Under the pieces are notes generated by a model that ran no database searches, was not told where the DNA came from, and saw only the letters and a program-made list of their open reading frames with translations. The translations under genes were made by a program, and so were the position numbers. Positions 7,276 to 14,299 of a stretch of DNA of 15,930 nt are shown in pieces (the first letter of the stretch is position 1; each line of letters opens with the position of its first letter). The stretch comes from Asaia bogorensis (GTDB lineage: Bacteria > Pseudomonadota > Alphaproteobacteria > Acetobacterales > Acetobacteraceae): assembly GCA_945871455.1 (NCBI GenBank), contig CAMBXJ010000040.1, positions 1 through 15,930 on the forward strand, read 5' to 3'.

Positions 7276-8190
7276 TCAGCGAACGACCACCCGCCGCCGA
7301 TCCTGGTCCGCCGCGGCATCCGTCAGGTAAAGGGTCACGTTGCCGAACCACCGGCTCTCGAACGTGATACGGACCGGCAGCCTGGCGCTGCCCGACGGCG
7401 CACCCGGCAGGGAATTCGCCAGCCACGCGGACCCTTTCATCGGCTTTTGCCCGGCGTTCCGGTCGGCATCCAACCAGAACCCCGCGACCATCTGGCCCAC
7501 GAAATCGCACCGCAGCGCCGGCCCCGTGAAGATGGACCGCGAGGACGGCGGAACCATCTCCTCCCCGACCGTGCGGGCCGTGATGTCCGACGCGCGCCGT
7601 CCATCGAACACCCGGGTGGTACCGTCGCAACCGCCGGTTCGCCGGACGAGCCGCACCAACTCCACCATGGCGGACAGCGAGTCGACCGAGTTGGCCTGAA
7701 TGTCGGGCGGCACCGGCTCCCGTTCGGTGTCGTTGGGTGGGATCAACTGGCGCACCAGCGGTTGTCCGTGCTGGTAGTCGATCAGCGAAAACCGCGGCTC
7801 CCCGCGGATTTCGCCTTGGCTGAGGAACTGGTGCGGGACTGGCCGGTCGACGCGCCAATTGCCGTTGACGGTGGTCACGGTCCGGGAATGGACGAGCCAT
7901 CCGACGACCCCGGTGGTCCGCACGGCAAGCTCGACGCGATAGGTTTCGGGATAAAGCTGGAAGGCGGCATCGACGGCCGCGATTTGCAGCCCGGCGGCAT
8001 AGGCGGCGTAGCTGACCCGCATCGGCGGCGCGGTATCGGCCGGGATCGTCCTCGGATTCGGTCTTGGGCCAGATCCTGGCGGTCCCGCCGGCTCGTTCCC
8101 GCGCGGGGTGGTATCCTGGGCCTGGATCGGCGGGGATCCTGCTAGGAGGCAGCAGACCGCGGCCAAAAGGACAACGAAGTGCTTGCGCAT
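7276..8190 (-). CDS. DUF3108 exported protein
   Basis: The product has 304 residues from the ATG at 8190. A Sec signal is clear: MRKH, then a hydrophobic core, then IQA-Q (cleavage near residue 24). A proline-rich linker covers about 29-55. The mature part has the features of DUF3108 proteins: YAAYAAGLQIA near the start, a repeated beta-strand pattern, the NSVDSLSAM segment (167-175), and C188 and C228, which could form a disulfide. The family is periplasmic and thought to form a lipocalin-like beta structure; its biochemical role is not established. A longer frame to 8268 was rejected because it would bury the signal peptide. It begins 58 bp after the zinc-ribbon gene, so co-transcription is likely. 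Confidence 0.88.
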   Translation of the reverse strand: MRKHFVVLLAAVCCLLAGSPPIQAQDTTPRGNEPAGPPGSGPRPNPRTIPADTAPPMRVSYAAYAAGLQIAAVDAAFQLYPETYRVELAVRTTGVVGWLVHSRTVTTVNGNWRVDRPVPHQFLSQGEIRGEPRFSLIDYQHGQPLVRQLIPPNDTEREPVPPDIQANSVDSLSAMVELVRLVRRTGGCDGTTRVFDGRRASDITARTVGEEMVPPSSRSIFTGPALRCDFVGQMVAGFWLDADRNAGQKPMKGSAWLANSLPGAPSGSARLPVRITFESRWFGNVTLYLTDAAADQDRRRVVVR

Positions 8191-8248
8191 GCAGGTTAGG
8201 TGTTGCGTCCACGTCCGGATGGCAAGGTCTCCCCGGCCGACATGCCGT

Positions 8249-8383
8249 TCAATCGCCGGCGTCGTCATCCGCCACGATCGGTTCGCCGCAGGCCGGGCAG
8301 GTGTCGCCGCATTGGGCGACCTTCAGGTCGATACCGCAATTCTGGCAGATCAGATGGTCCGGTGAAGGGCGTTCGTCTGGCAT
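8249..8383 (-). CDS. Small zinc-ribbon protein (44 aa)
   Basis: The product has only 44 residues. C13-x-x-C16 and C29-x-x-C32 form two zinc knuckles (CQNC and CPAC), with an extra Cys at 25 and a histidine at 10, followed by an acidic tail. This is a minimal zinc ribbon like those in many uncharacterised small proteins; partners could be nucleic acid or protein. The start is the ATG at 8383, where AGGCG precedes it weakly. The frame extends to 8452, but those extra residues are arginine-rich and without family resemblance. It sits just upstream of the DUF3108 gene on the same strand. The preserved cysteine spacing is the main reason to call it real. Confidence 0.7.
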   Translation of the reverse strand: MPDERPSPDHLICQNCGIDLKVAQCGDTCPACGEPIVADDDAGD

Positions 8384-8504
8384 GGGTCGCCTGTTCGGTT
8401 GGGACGGCCGGCGCGTTCGGGTCTCACCCCGGCATCGCATCTTTGCGAGCATTCCCTATCGCATCCAGTCCGCATCGGCCAGCGATAACGTTTTTTCCCC
8501 CGGG

Positions 8505-8622
8505 TGGCGTCCCAGTGGGATCCCAGTGGCGCCCGACTGGCGCCCGAGTGGTGCCACAGTGGCGCCCGACTGGTGCCCCTCGACTGGCGCCCCCGACTGG
8601 GGCCCCCCGACTGGTGCCCGAC
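8505..8622. repeat. 11 to 14-bp degenerate tandem array, about ten copies
   Basis: Units are anchored by TGG(C/T)GCCC...GAC. Unit lengths from 8505 are 11, 11, 11, 11, 11, 11, 14, 13, 14 and 11 bp; the longer units carry extra C residues before GAC. The array fills the middle of the 323-bp gap between the divergent zinc-ribbon and chromate-transporter genes, where both promoters would be expected. Nothing else was recognised in that gap apart from a T6 run near 8490. Copies and spacers are too short and too similar for CRISPR. Confidence 0.85.
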
Positions 8623-8706
8623 TAGCGGCGCACCGGCCCCCCAAAAGCCCGGGGCCGCCAGGTCCGGCGTCTTCCACGGCCAGCCCGGACACGCTAACCA
8701 GCCCCC

Positions 8707-9252
8707 ATGTCCGACCCCTCCACAAGGCCGAGTCTGGCCGATCTTTTCCTCGGCTTCTTCACCGTTGGCGTCTGTGGCTTCGGTGGGGTCCTGCCCTGGG
8801 CCCGTCGCATGGTTGTCGAGCAGCGCCGGTGGATGACCGCGGCCGAATTCACCGAGATGCTGGGCCTTTGCCAATTCCTGCCGGGTGGCAACATCATGAA
8901 CGTCACCATAGCGCTCGGTGCTCGCTTCCACGGAACCCTTGGGTCGGCCGCGGCGTTTTTAGGGCTGATGATCGGCCCGGTCGCCGTCGTCATCCTGCTG
9001 GGCGTCGTCTACGACCAATACAAGGACCTGCCGGTCGTCCAGCGTGCGTTCGCCGCCCTGGCCGCCGCCGCCGCCGCCTACGTGCTGGTCGCCGCCCTGC
9101 GCATCGCGTCGCCCTTGCGTGGCCAGCCGCGCGGCCTTGGCGTCGCCGCCGTCACCTTCGGCGCCGTGGCTCTTCTGCGGGTGCCGCTGCTACTCGCCCT
9201 GCCGGTGCTGGCCGCGCTGTCCATCGCGCTGTCCTGGAGGACCCGGTCATGA
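8707..9252 (+). CDS. Chromate transporter, first short CHR subunit
   Basis: The product has 181 residues, the size of one CHR domain rather than the two-domain ChrA of about 400. The family motif GFGGVLPWARR (24-34), W42, the EFxEMLGLCQFLPGGNxMN stretch (48-65) and the G-x-x-x-x-G-x-x-G-S-A-A-A helix are visible, followed by at least three further hydrophobic segments (about 83-102, 115-133, 145-175). It is an inner-membrane protein. Short CHR subunits act in pairs, and those characterised export chromate; the actual anion here is not proven. The ATG at 8707 has no clear Shine-Dalgarno. The stop overlaps the start of the second subunit by ATGA. Confidence 0.9.
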   Translation: MSDPSTRPSLADLFLGFFTVGVCGFGGVLPWARRMVVEQRRWMTAAEFTEMLGLCQFLPGGNIMNVTIALGARFHGTLGSAAAFLGLMIGPVAVVILLGVVYDQYKDLPVVQRAFAALAAAAAAYVLVAALRIASPLRGQPRGLGVAAVTFGAVALLRVPLLLALPVLAALSIALSWRTRS

Positions 9253-9782
9253 CCGGCGGCGATCCCCTGACCGACCTCGCTTTGGTGTTCGCCCAATTGT
9301 CGCTGCTGGCGTTTGGCGGCGCCAACACCATCATCCCGGACATGCAGCGACAGGTGGTGGAGGTCCATCACTGGTTCGGCCCCGCGGAGTTCGCCGCCCT
9401 GTTCGCCCTGGCGCAGGCCGCGCCGGGTCCGAACATGATGGTGGTCAGCCTGATCGGCTGGAACGTCGCCGGCGTGCCGGGCGCGCTGGTCGCGACGCTC
9501 GCGGTCGCCGGGCCGTCCTCGGTGCTGACCTATCTGGTGGCCGGCGTCTGGTACCGCTTCAAGGACGCCCCGTGGCGCAAGGCGATCCAGCGCGGGCTGA
9601 TGCCCGTCACCGCCGGGCTGCTGATGGCCAGTGCGGCGCTGCTGCTGCATGCAACCGCGATTGACCGGGCGACAATGGCGGTCATCATCGTCACCGCCGG
9701 CCTGTTCATGTTCACCCGCCTGCATCCGTTGCTGGTCCTGGGTGGCGCGGCCCTGGTCGGAGCTTTGGGAGTCGCCGGATGA
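9249..9782 (+). CDS. Chromate transporter, second short CHR subunit
   Basis: The product has 177 residues and forms the other half of the paired CHR system. Motifs include LLAFGGANTIIPDM (19-32), W42, EFAALFALAQAAPGPN (47-62) and repeated Gly/Ala-rich helices; four to six membrane segments are likely. It overlaps the first subunit by ATGA at its start and the M28-like gene by ATGA at its end, so the three are translated from one message. In paired systems the two halves insert with opposite topologies and work as a heterodimer. Chromate is the usual family label; transport of other oxyanions is possible. Confidence 0.9.
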   Translation: MTGGDPLTDLALVFAQLSLLAFGGANTIIPDMQRQVVEVHHWFGPAEFAALFALAQAAPGPNMMVVSLIGWNVAGVPGALVATLAVAGPSSVLTYLVAGVWYRFKDAPWRKAIQRGLMPVTAGLLMASAALLLHATAIDRATMAVIIVTAGLFMFTRLHPLLVLGGAALVGALGVAG

Positions 9783-11002
9783 CCGACAACATGATTGCCG
9801 CCCGCCGAACCAGGGCCGAATCCTGGCTGCTGGCCTGGGATTCTCAGGGCACCCACCGCACCGGAACCCCGGGCGATCATGCCGGGGCCGACTGGCTGGC
9901 CGCGGAAGTCGCCGCACTCGGCGCGACACCGGTCGTCGAATCCTTTGCCCTCGACCGGCTCGATCCCGTCGAGGCCTGGGTGGCGGTGGACGGCACCCGG
10001 ATCGAGGCGACCCCGGTCTTCGATTCCCCCGGCTGGCTCCCAGAATGCGCGCCAGAATGCGCGCCAGAGTCCGCGCCAGAGTCCGCGCCAGAGTGCCCCC
10101 CTGAATACCCCTTCAGCCACGACATTCTGACCGCCCCGCTCGGCCCCCATGGGATAGAGGTCACGACCCTGTCGCCACAAGCCGTCTATACCGAGGCCTA
10201 CCGCGCGATGCGCCTGAGCGCCCGCCACCGCGCCCTGGTGATCGTGTGCCAAGGGGCAAATCCAGGCCTCGGGCTGCTGAACGCCGAACAGTTCCGCACG
10301 CCGTATGGCGCGCCCGCGTTGCATGTCTCGACCGAATTCGGCGACTTGCTGCGGGCAGCGGAGCAGCGGGGCGCCCAGGCGGAATTCGTGTCGCGGGTTC
10401 GCCGGACGCCGACCGAGGCACGCAACGTCGTCGTGAACATCCCGGGCCGCGACCGCACGCGGCCGCCTTTGGTCGTGATGACCCCACGCAGTTCCTGGTG
10501 GCAATCGACGTCCGAACGCGGCGGCGGCCTGGTCTGCTGGCTGGAGACCCTGCGCGCGCTGCTGGCGGACCCGCCCGCGTGCGATGTCGTCATGACCGCA
10601 AACAGTGGCCATGAACTGGGTCATCTGGGGCTGGACGCGTTTATCGAGCATCGGCCCGGCTGGGACGTTGCGGGCGGCGCAACCTGGGTCCACTACGGCG
10701 CCAATCTCGGTGCCACCGGCGGTCAATTGTCCGTGATGTCGGCATCCGACGATTTGCGGCGGGCGATGCGCACCGCCCTGGACGCCGCCGGCCAGCCCCC
10801 CGAAGTCATGGCGCCGCCAACCCAGGTCCCCAGCGGCGAAACCCGCGACATCCACCGTGCCGGCGGCCGCTACGTGACCCTGGTCGGAAGCAATCCGCTG
10901 TTCCATCTGCCGCGGGACCGTTGGCCGTATGCCGTCGATGTCGATCGGATCGTCCGGATCGCGGCGGGGGCCGCCGCCATGGTGCGCGATCTCTGCCGCT
11001 GA
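9779..11002 (+). CDS. M28-like peptidase-fold protein with altered metal site
   Basis: The product has 407 residues and no signal peptide. The N-terminal part (GTHRTGTPGDHAGADWLAAE, 24-43) is M28-like. The core has NVVVNIPG (216-223) and then VVMTPRSSWW (232-241) where M28 enzymes carry the metal ligands of an AHYDS-type motif. The aspartate of the bridging DDG motif is replaced by the SERGGG stretch (E246). At the usual Glu-Glu position stands HELGH (278-282), an exact HExxH zincin motif. The final ligand histidine appears kept (LFHLPRD, H376). A PECA/PESA repeat fills residues 89-112. The family is therefore M28-like, but catalysis by the usual two-zinc mechanism is doubtful. The gene is the third in an ATGA-linked operon with the two Chr subunits. 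Confidence 0.75.
   Translation: MTDNMIAARRTRAESWLLAWDSQGTHRTGTPGDHAGADWLAAEVAALGATPVVESFALDRLDPVEAWVAVDGTRIEATPVFDSPGWLPECAPECAPESAPESAPECPPEYPFSHDILTAPLGPHGIEVTTLSPQAVYTEAYRAMRLSARHRALVIVCQGANPGLGLLNAEQFRTPYGAPALHVSTEFGDLLRAAEQRGAQAEFVSRVRRTPTEARNVVVNIPGRDRTRPPLVVMTPRSSWWQSTSERGGGLVCWLETLRALLADPPACDVVMTANSGHELGHLGLDAFIEHRPGWDVAGGATWVHYGANLGATGGQLSVMSASDDLRRAMRTALDAAGQPPEVMAPPTQVPSGETRDIHRAGGRYVTLVGSNPLFHLPRDRWPYAVDVDRIVRIAAGAAAMVRDLCR
10040..10111 (+). repeat. In-frame 12-bp repeat (PECA/PESA) in the M28-like gene
   Basis: Six 12-bp units encode PECA, PECA, PESA, PESA, PECP, PEYP (residues 88-111). Units 1-2 and 3-4 are near-identical pairs, so the array looks recent. The unit length preserves the reading frame. 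Confidence 0.9.
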
Positions 11003-11120
11003 TCGTCCCGCTGCGCGCCGGCCCCGCCGTAGTCCCCCCGCCGTACTCCCCTTGGCGCAATCCACGATGTCTTAACCCTTCCTCAACCCCACGTCGGCAA
11101 TCTGCCGGCTTGGACCATGG

Positions 11121-11125
11121 AAGGA
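11121..11125 (+). promoter_or_regulatory. Shine-Dalgarno before the molybdopterin-domain gene
   Basis: AAGGA ends 7 nt before the GTG at 11133 and 10 nt before the ATG at 11136. The spacing favours the GTG slightly, but either start gives the same signal peptide. Confidence 0.55.
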
Positions 11126-11132
11126 ATCAATC

Positions 11133-11636
11133 GTGATGCTGAACCGGCGCCTCGCCCTGATGGGGCTCGCCCTGCTGACCAGCCACAAAGCGCTCGCCGC
11201 GCTGCCGGCACCGTCGGGCAAAAAAATTCTGAGCATAACCGGGCGTATCGGTGCCCCCAACCAGGGCGCCAACGCCGTTTTCGACATGCCCATGCTTGAA
11301 TCGCTGGGCCTGGTAACGTTGCGTACATCAACCCCATGGTTTACCGGTGAAGTGGTGTTCGAAGGTGTCCCGATGACGACCTTGATGGACGTGATAGGCG
11401 CGTCCGGGGAAAAGCTGATGGTGTTTGCGCTGAACGATTATACCACCGAGATCCCGATGGTGGATTTCGCCAAATACAAGCCGATCCTCGCGGTGAAGCG
11501 CGATGGCCGCTACATGCCCGTCAGCGACAAGGGACCTCTGTTCATCGTCTATCCCTTCGACACCAGCGCCGAACTCAAAAGCCAGAAATTCTACAGCCGC
11601 TCGGCCTGGCAGATCGCCCGGATGGAAGTCGTTTGA
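11133..11636 (+). CDS. Exported molybdopterin-domain protein without cysteine
   Basis: The product has 167 residues from the GTG (166 from ATG 11136). The N-terminus NRRLALMGLALL...ALA-ALP is a signal peptide with twin arginines; Tat export is possible but the motif is incomplete. The mature part matches the sulfite oxidase/YedY-type molybdopterin domain: KKILSITGRIG (30-40), TPWFTGEVVFEGVPMTTLMD (67-86), ALNDYTTEIP (99-108), KGPLFIVYPFD (133-143) and SAWQIARMEV at the end. No Cys occurs anywhere, so the usual thiolate ligand of the molybdenum is missing. It may bind a ligand or partner instead of acting as an oxidoreductase. The sensor kinase gene follows after 179 bp on the same strand, which suggests a periplasmic input protein for that kinase. 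Confidence 0.85.
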   Translation: MMLNRRLALMGLALLTSHKALAALPAPSGKKILSITGRIGAPNQGANAVFDMPMLESLGLVTLRTSTPWFTGEVVFEGVPMTTLMDVIGASGEKLMVFALNDYTTEIPMVDFAKYKPILAVKRDGRYMPVSDKGPLFIVYPFDTSAELKSQKFYSRSAWQIARMEVV

Positions 11637-11815
11637 AAGGACTTCCCGGATAAGCAACGCGGCCGTGATAGGGGGGCAAGGTGGATCGGTTATCGCGGTG
11701 GATGGGACAGGCCGGCATCGGGGTGGCGCCAATGGCGTGCACGCCGTTGGCCCGACCTGTCCGTTGCGTCCGCGGCGCGGCCACGGCGGGCCGTTTTCCT
11801 GGCCCGTCGTAGCGG

Positions 11816-14140
11816 ATGCAGACGCTCGCACACCTCTGGAAATGGTTTCTGATTGCCGCGGTCGTCCTGTTGGCCGGCGCCGCCATATACGTTTCGTATG
11901 AGCTTTATCGTCACCAGCGCATTCTGGAGACGTCCAACCGCTTCAATGTGGCCTGGAACGTCACGCAATCCGTCACCGAGTTCTTGCGTCTGCAGCAGGT
12001 CATCTACCAGGCCGCCCTGGAAGGGGAGGATAGCGAGTCAAGCCTGCGCTTCGACATCTGCGTAAACCGGCTGTCTCTGCTGCGCGCGGGGGAGGTTGCC
12101 CGCTTCGTCACGAGCGATCCAATCCTGGTCGGGATCGTCGATCGTTTCGAACAAAGCCTGATTCAGGTCGAGCCGCTGCTCCCATCCATCGCGGATCCGA
12201 AAAATGCGCGACAGGCTCTGGATATCCTGGAACCGCGAACCGCCGACCTGATGCGCCTGTCATCCGCGTCCAACGTCTACAGTGCTGCCCGCGCCGCCGA
12301 AGGGCAGGCCGATCTGATCGACATGCACTGGCTGTTCACCGCGTTTGTCGGGGTGCTGATCACCTGTGGCGTCATCCTGATCGCCGTCCTGGTGCGCCGG
12401 ATGAACGAACTGGGATCGACCAAGCGCCGGCTGGAGGAAAGCGCCCAGGAACTGCGTCTGGCCCTGGTGCAGGCGGATGCCGCCGGCAAGGCGAAAGCCC
12501 GCTTCCTCGCAACCATGAGTCATGAGGTTCGCACCCCCATGAACGCCGTCCTCGGTCTGGCCGGCGCCCTGCTGGACGAGCAATTGCCGCCACGCCAGCG
12601 GGAGGTGGTGGAGACGATCCGGTCCTCCGGCGACAACCTGCTGCGGATTCTGAACGACATTCTGGATTTCTCGAAGCTGGACGCCGACGCCATGACGTTG
12701 GAGGACGCAGCGTTCTCGCCGGTGGCCTTGACGCGAGAGGCGGTGTCCCTGCTCGCCCCGCGGGCGGAAGCCAAGAATCTGACGGTTTCCGTCGATGCCG
12801 ATGCACAGATCGTTCCGATGCTGATGGGCGATGCGGGGCGTATCCGGCAGATTCTGCTCAACCTGATTTCCAACGCGGTCAAATTCACCGAAATCGGTCA
12901 TGTGAGCGTCCAGTTGCGCCAAGTCGAGCAGGCCAGGGAGGCAGCGACGGGAGAGGCAGCGACGGCAGAGGCAGCGATGGGGGAGACTGCAACGGGGGAG
13001 ACTGCGACGATCGAGTGGATCGTCCGCGACACCGGCATTGGCATCCCGCAAGACCGGATCGGCGGCCTGTTCGGAGAATTCATGCAGGCCGATGCCACGA
13101 TCAGCCAGCGTTACGGGGGCACCGGGCTCGGTCTGGCGATCAGCAAGCGCCTGGTCGTGCAGATGAATGGCTCCATCAGTGTCGAGTCTCACCCGGGCGA
13201 GGGGACCGTCTTTCGGGTCCGACTGACCCTGCCGGTGACCGACCCGCCGACGACCGAGGTGCCGGACGGACGGGATGCGACCCGCCAGTTCCAGGAGGCC
13301 CTGAACGTGATGGGCCGCCCGCTGCGCGTCCTGTTCGCGGAGGACAACCCGACCAACCAGTTCGTCATCCGCCAGATGCTGAAAGGCTTCACGGTCAACC
13401 TGGATATGGTGGCGGACGGCACCGAAGCGGTCGAAAGCGCGTCGAGCTTCCTCTACGACCTGATCTGCATGGACATGCGGATGCCGGACCTGGACGGGCC
13501 GGGCGCCGCGCGCGCCATCCGCGCCATGGGCGGGCGCCTGGCAAAGATCCCGATCATCGCCATCACCGCCAACGCCTTTCCCGAAGACGTCAGGACCTGC
13601 CTCGACGCCGGGATGAACCACTTTGTCCCGAAACCGGTCAACCGTGACACCCTTCTCCTGGCCATCCTCGACGTGCTGGATATGTCACGGGTCAACGAGC
13701 ACGCACCCATCTATCAGCCGCTCCAGACCGATCGGCCCGGCGCGACGACGTTCGCCCCTGGGCTCGTCGATGCACCCGTCCATGCCCCGGTCGATGCCCC
13801 GGTCGATGCGGAGACCTTTGCGGAACTGTTGGAGGCCCTGGGCGAGGACGGGATGGGCGAAATGCTCGCGGTGTTCGTGGCCGAGATGGAGAGGCGGTTG
13901 GCGTTCCTGGCGGCCGGCACCGACGACCGTGACCTACTGACCAGGGAAATCCACAGTACCAAGGGCGCGGCGGGCACCATCGGGGCCGCCAGCCTGTGCG
14001 AACTGGCTGCCTCGATCGAAATCCGTCTGAAAGCCGGCGACGCGTGGCGGCCGGACGACCGGAATGCACTCGCCGACGCGTTCCATGCCTATATCGGCGA
14101 TCCCCTGGTATCCCGGCACCTGTCCGCGTCGGTGATCTGA
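11816..14140 (+). CDS. Hybrid sensor histidine kinase (HisKA-HATPase-REC-HPt)
   Basis: The product has 774 residues. TM1 is about 9-28, a mostly helical periplasmic sensor about 30-170, TM2 about 172-193, and a coiled segment 197-228. HisKA has SHEVRTPMN with H236. The ATPase has N353 (N-box), DTGIGI (D405) and GGTGLGL (434-440). The REC domain has acidic E509-D510, phospho-acceptor D553, T584 and K606. The HPt domain has H713 in HSTKG. Thus H236, D553 and H713 form a complete phosphorelay in one chain. Tandem repeats occur inside the ATPase (375-399) and in the REC-HPt linker (651-665). No output response regulator is seen nearby. The ATG at 11816 gives TM1 directly; no good Shine-Dalgarno precedes it. 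Confidence 0.95.
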   Translation: MQTLAHLWKWFLIAAVVLLAGAAIYVSYELYRHQRILETSNRFNVAWNVTQSVTEFLRLQQVIYQAALEGEDSESSLRFDICVNRLSLLRAGEVARFVTSDPILVGIVDRFEQSLIQVEPLLPSIADPKNARQALDILEPRTADLMRLSSASNVYSAARAAEGQADLIDMHWLFTAFVGVLITCGVILIAVLVRRMNELGSTKRRLEESAQELRLALVQADAAGKAKARFLATMSHEVRTPMNAVLGLAGALLDEQLPPRQREVVETIRSSGDNLLRILNDILDFSKLDADAMTLEDAAFSPVALTREAVSLLAPRAEAKNLTVSVDADAQIVPMLMGDAGRIRQILLNLISNAVKFTEIGHVSVQLRQVEQAREAATGEAATAEAAMGETATGETATIEWIVRDTGIGIPQDRIGGLFGEFMQADATISQRYGGTGLGLAISKRLVVQMNGSISVESHPGEGTVFRVRLTLPVTDPPTTEVPDGRDATRQFQEALNVMGRPLRVLFAEDNPTNQFVIRQMLKGFTVNLDMVADGTEAVESASSFLYDLICMDMRMPDLDGPGAARAIRAMGGRLAKIPIIAITANAFPEDVRTCLDAGMNHFVPKPVNRDTLLLAILDVLDMSRVNEHAPIYQPLQTDRPGATTFAPGLVDAPVHAPVDAPVDAETFAELLEALGEDGMGEMLAVFVAEMERRLAFLAAGTDDRDLLTREIHSTKGAAGTIGAASLCELAASIEIRLKAGDAWRPDDRNALADAFHAYIGDPLVSRHLSASVI
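12938..13012 (+). repeat. In-frame 15-bp repeat (EAATG) in the kinase ATPase domain
   Basis: Five 15-bp units encode EAATG, EAATA, EAAMG, ETATG and ETATI (residues 375-399). The insertion falls in the loop between the strand VSVQLRQ and the strand leading into the DTGIGI motif, a site that tolerates length change in this fold. Confidence 0.9.
13766..13810 (+). repeat. In-frame 12-bp repeat (VDAP) in the kinase linker
   Basis: Four units (VDAP, VHAP, VDAP and a final VDA) lie between the REC and HPt domains at residues 651-665, a flexible linker where added length should be harmless. Confidence 0.85.
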
Positions 14141-14299
14141 AACCCGCGATCGGCCCGGATCGACAGCGCGCCCTTCCAAGCCGGCGCGAGATTTGCCACC
14201 ATCCGTCCATTGGGTCGGCCCCGGCCCATGCGCCATCTACCCCACACGGCGGTAGGCTTGCCTTTGGCGCGTCTATCACTCGATTGTTGGCAGGGCCAC

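Noticed and set aside
8505..8622. Possible CRISPR array
   Set aside because: Units are 11-14 bp with no spacers, and no cas genes are nearby.
8064..9248. Long in-frame extension upstream of the second Chr subunit
   Set aside because: It crosses the DUF3108 and zinc-ribbon genes, the 11-bp array and the first Chr subunit in another frame. The ATGA overlap at 9249 gives a natural start.
9530..11065. Long minus-strand frame antisense to the second Chr and M28-like genes
   Set aside because: High-GC shadow with no family motif; its low-complexity part comes from the reverse complement of the PECA repeat.
12260..13621. Long minus-strand frame (453 codons) antisense to the kinase
   Set aside because: It mirrors the codon structure of the kinase gene, is rich in His, Arg and Gln, and has no domain. 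The kinase has every expected motif.
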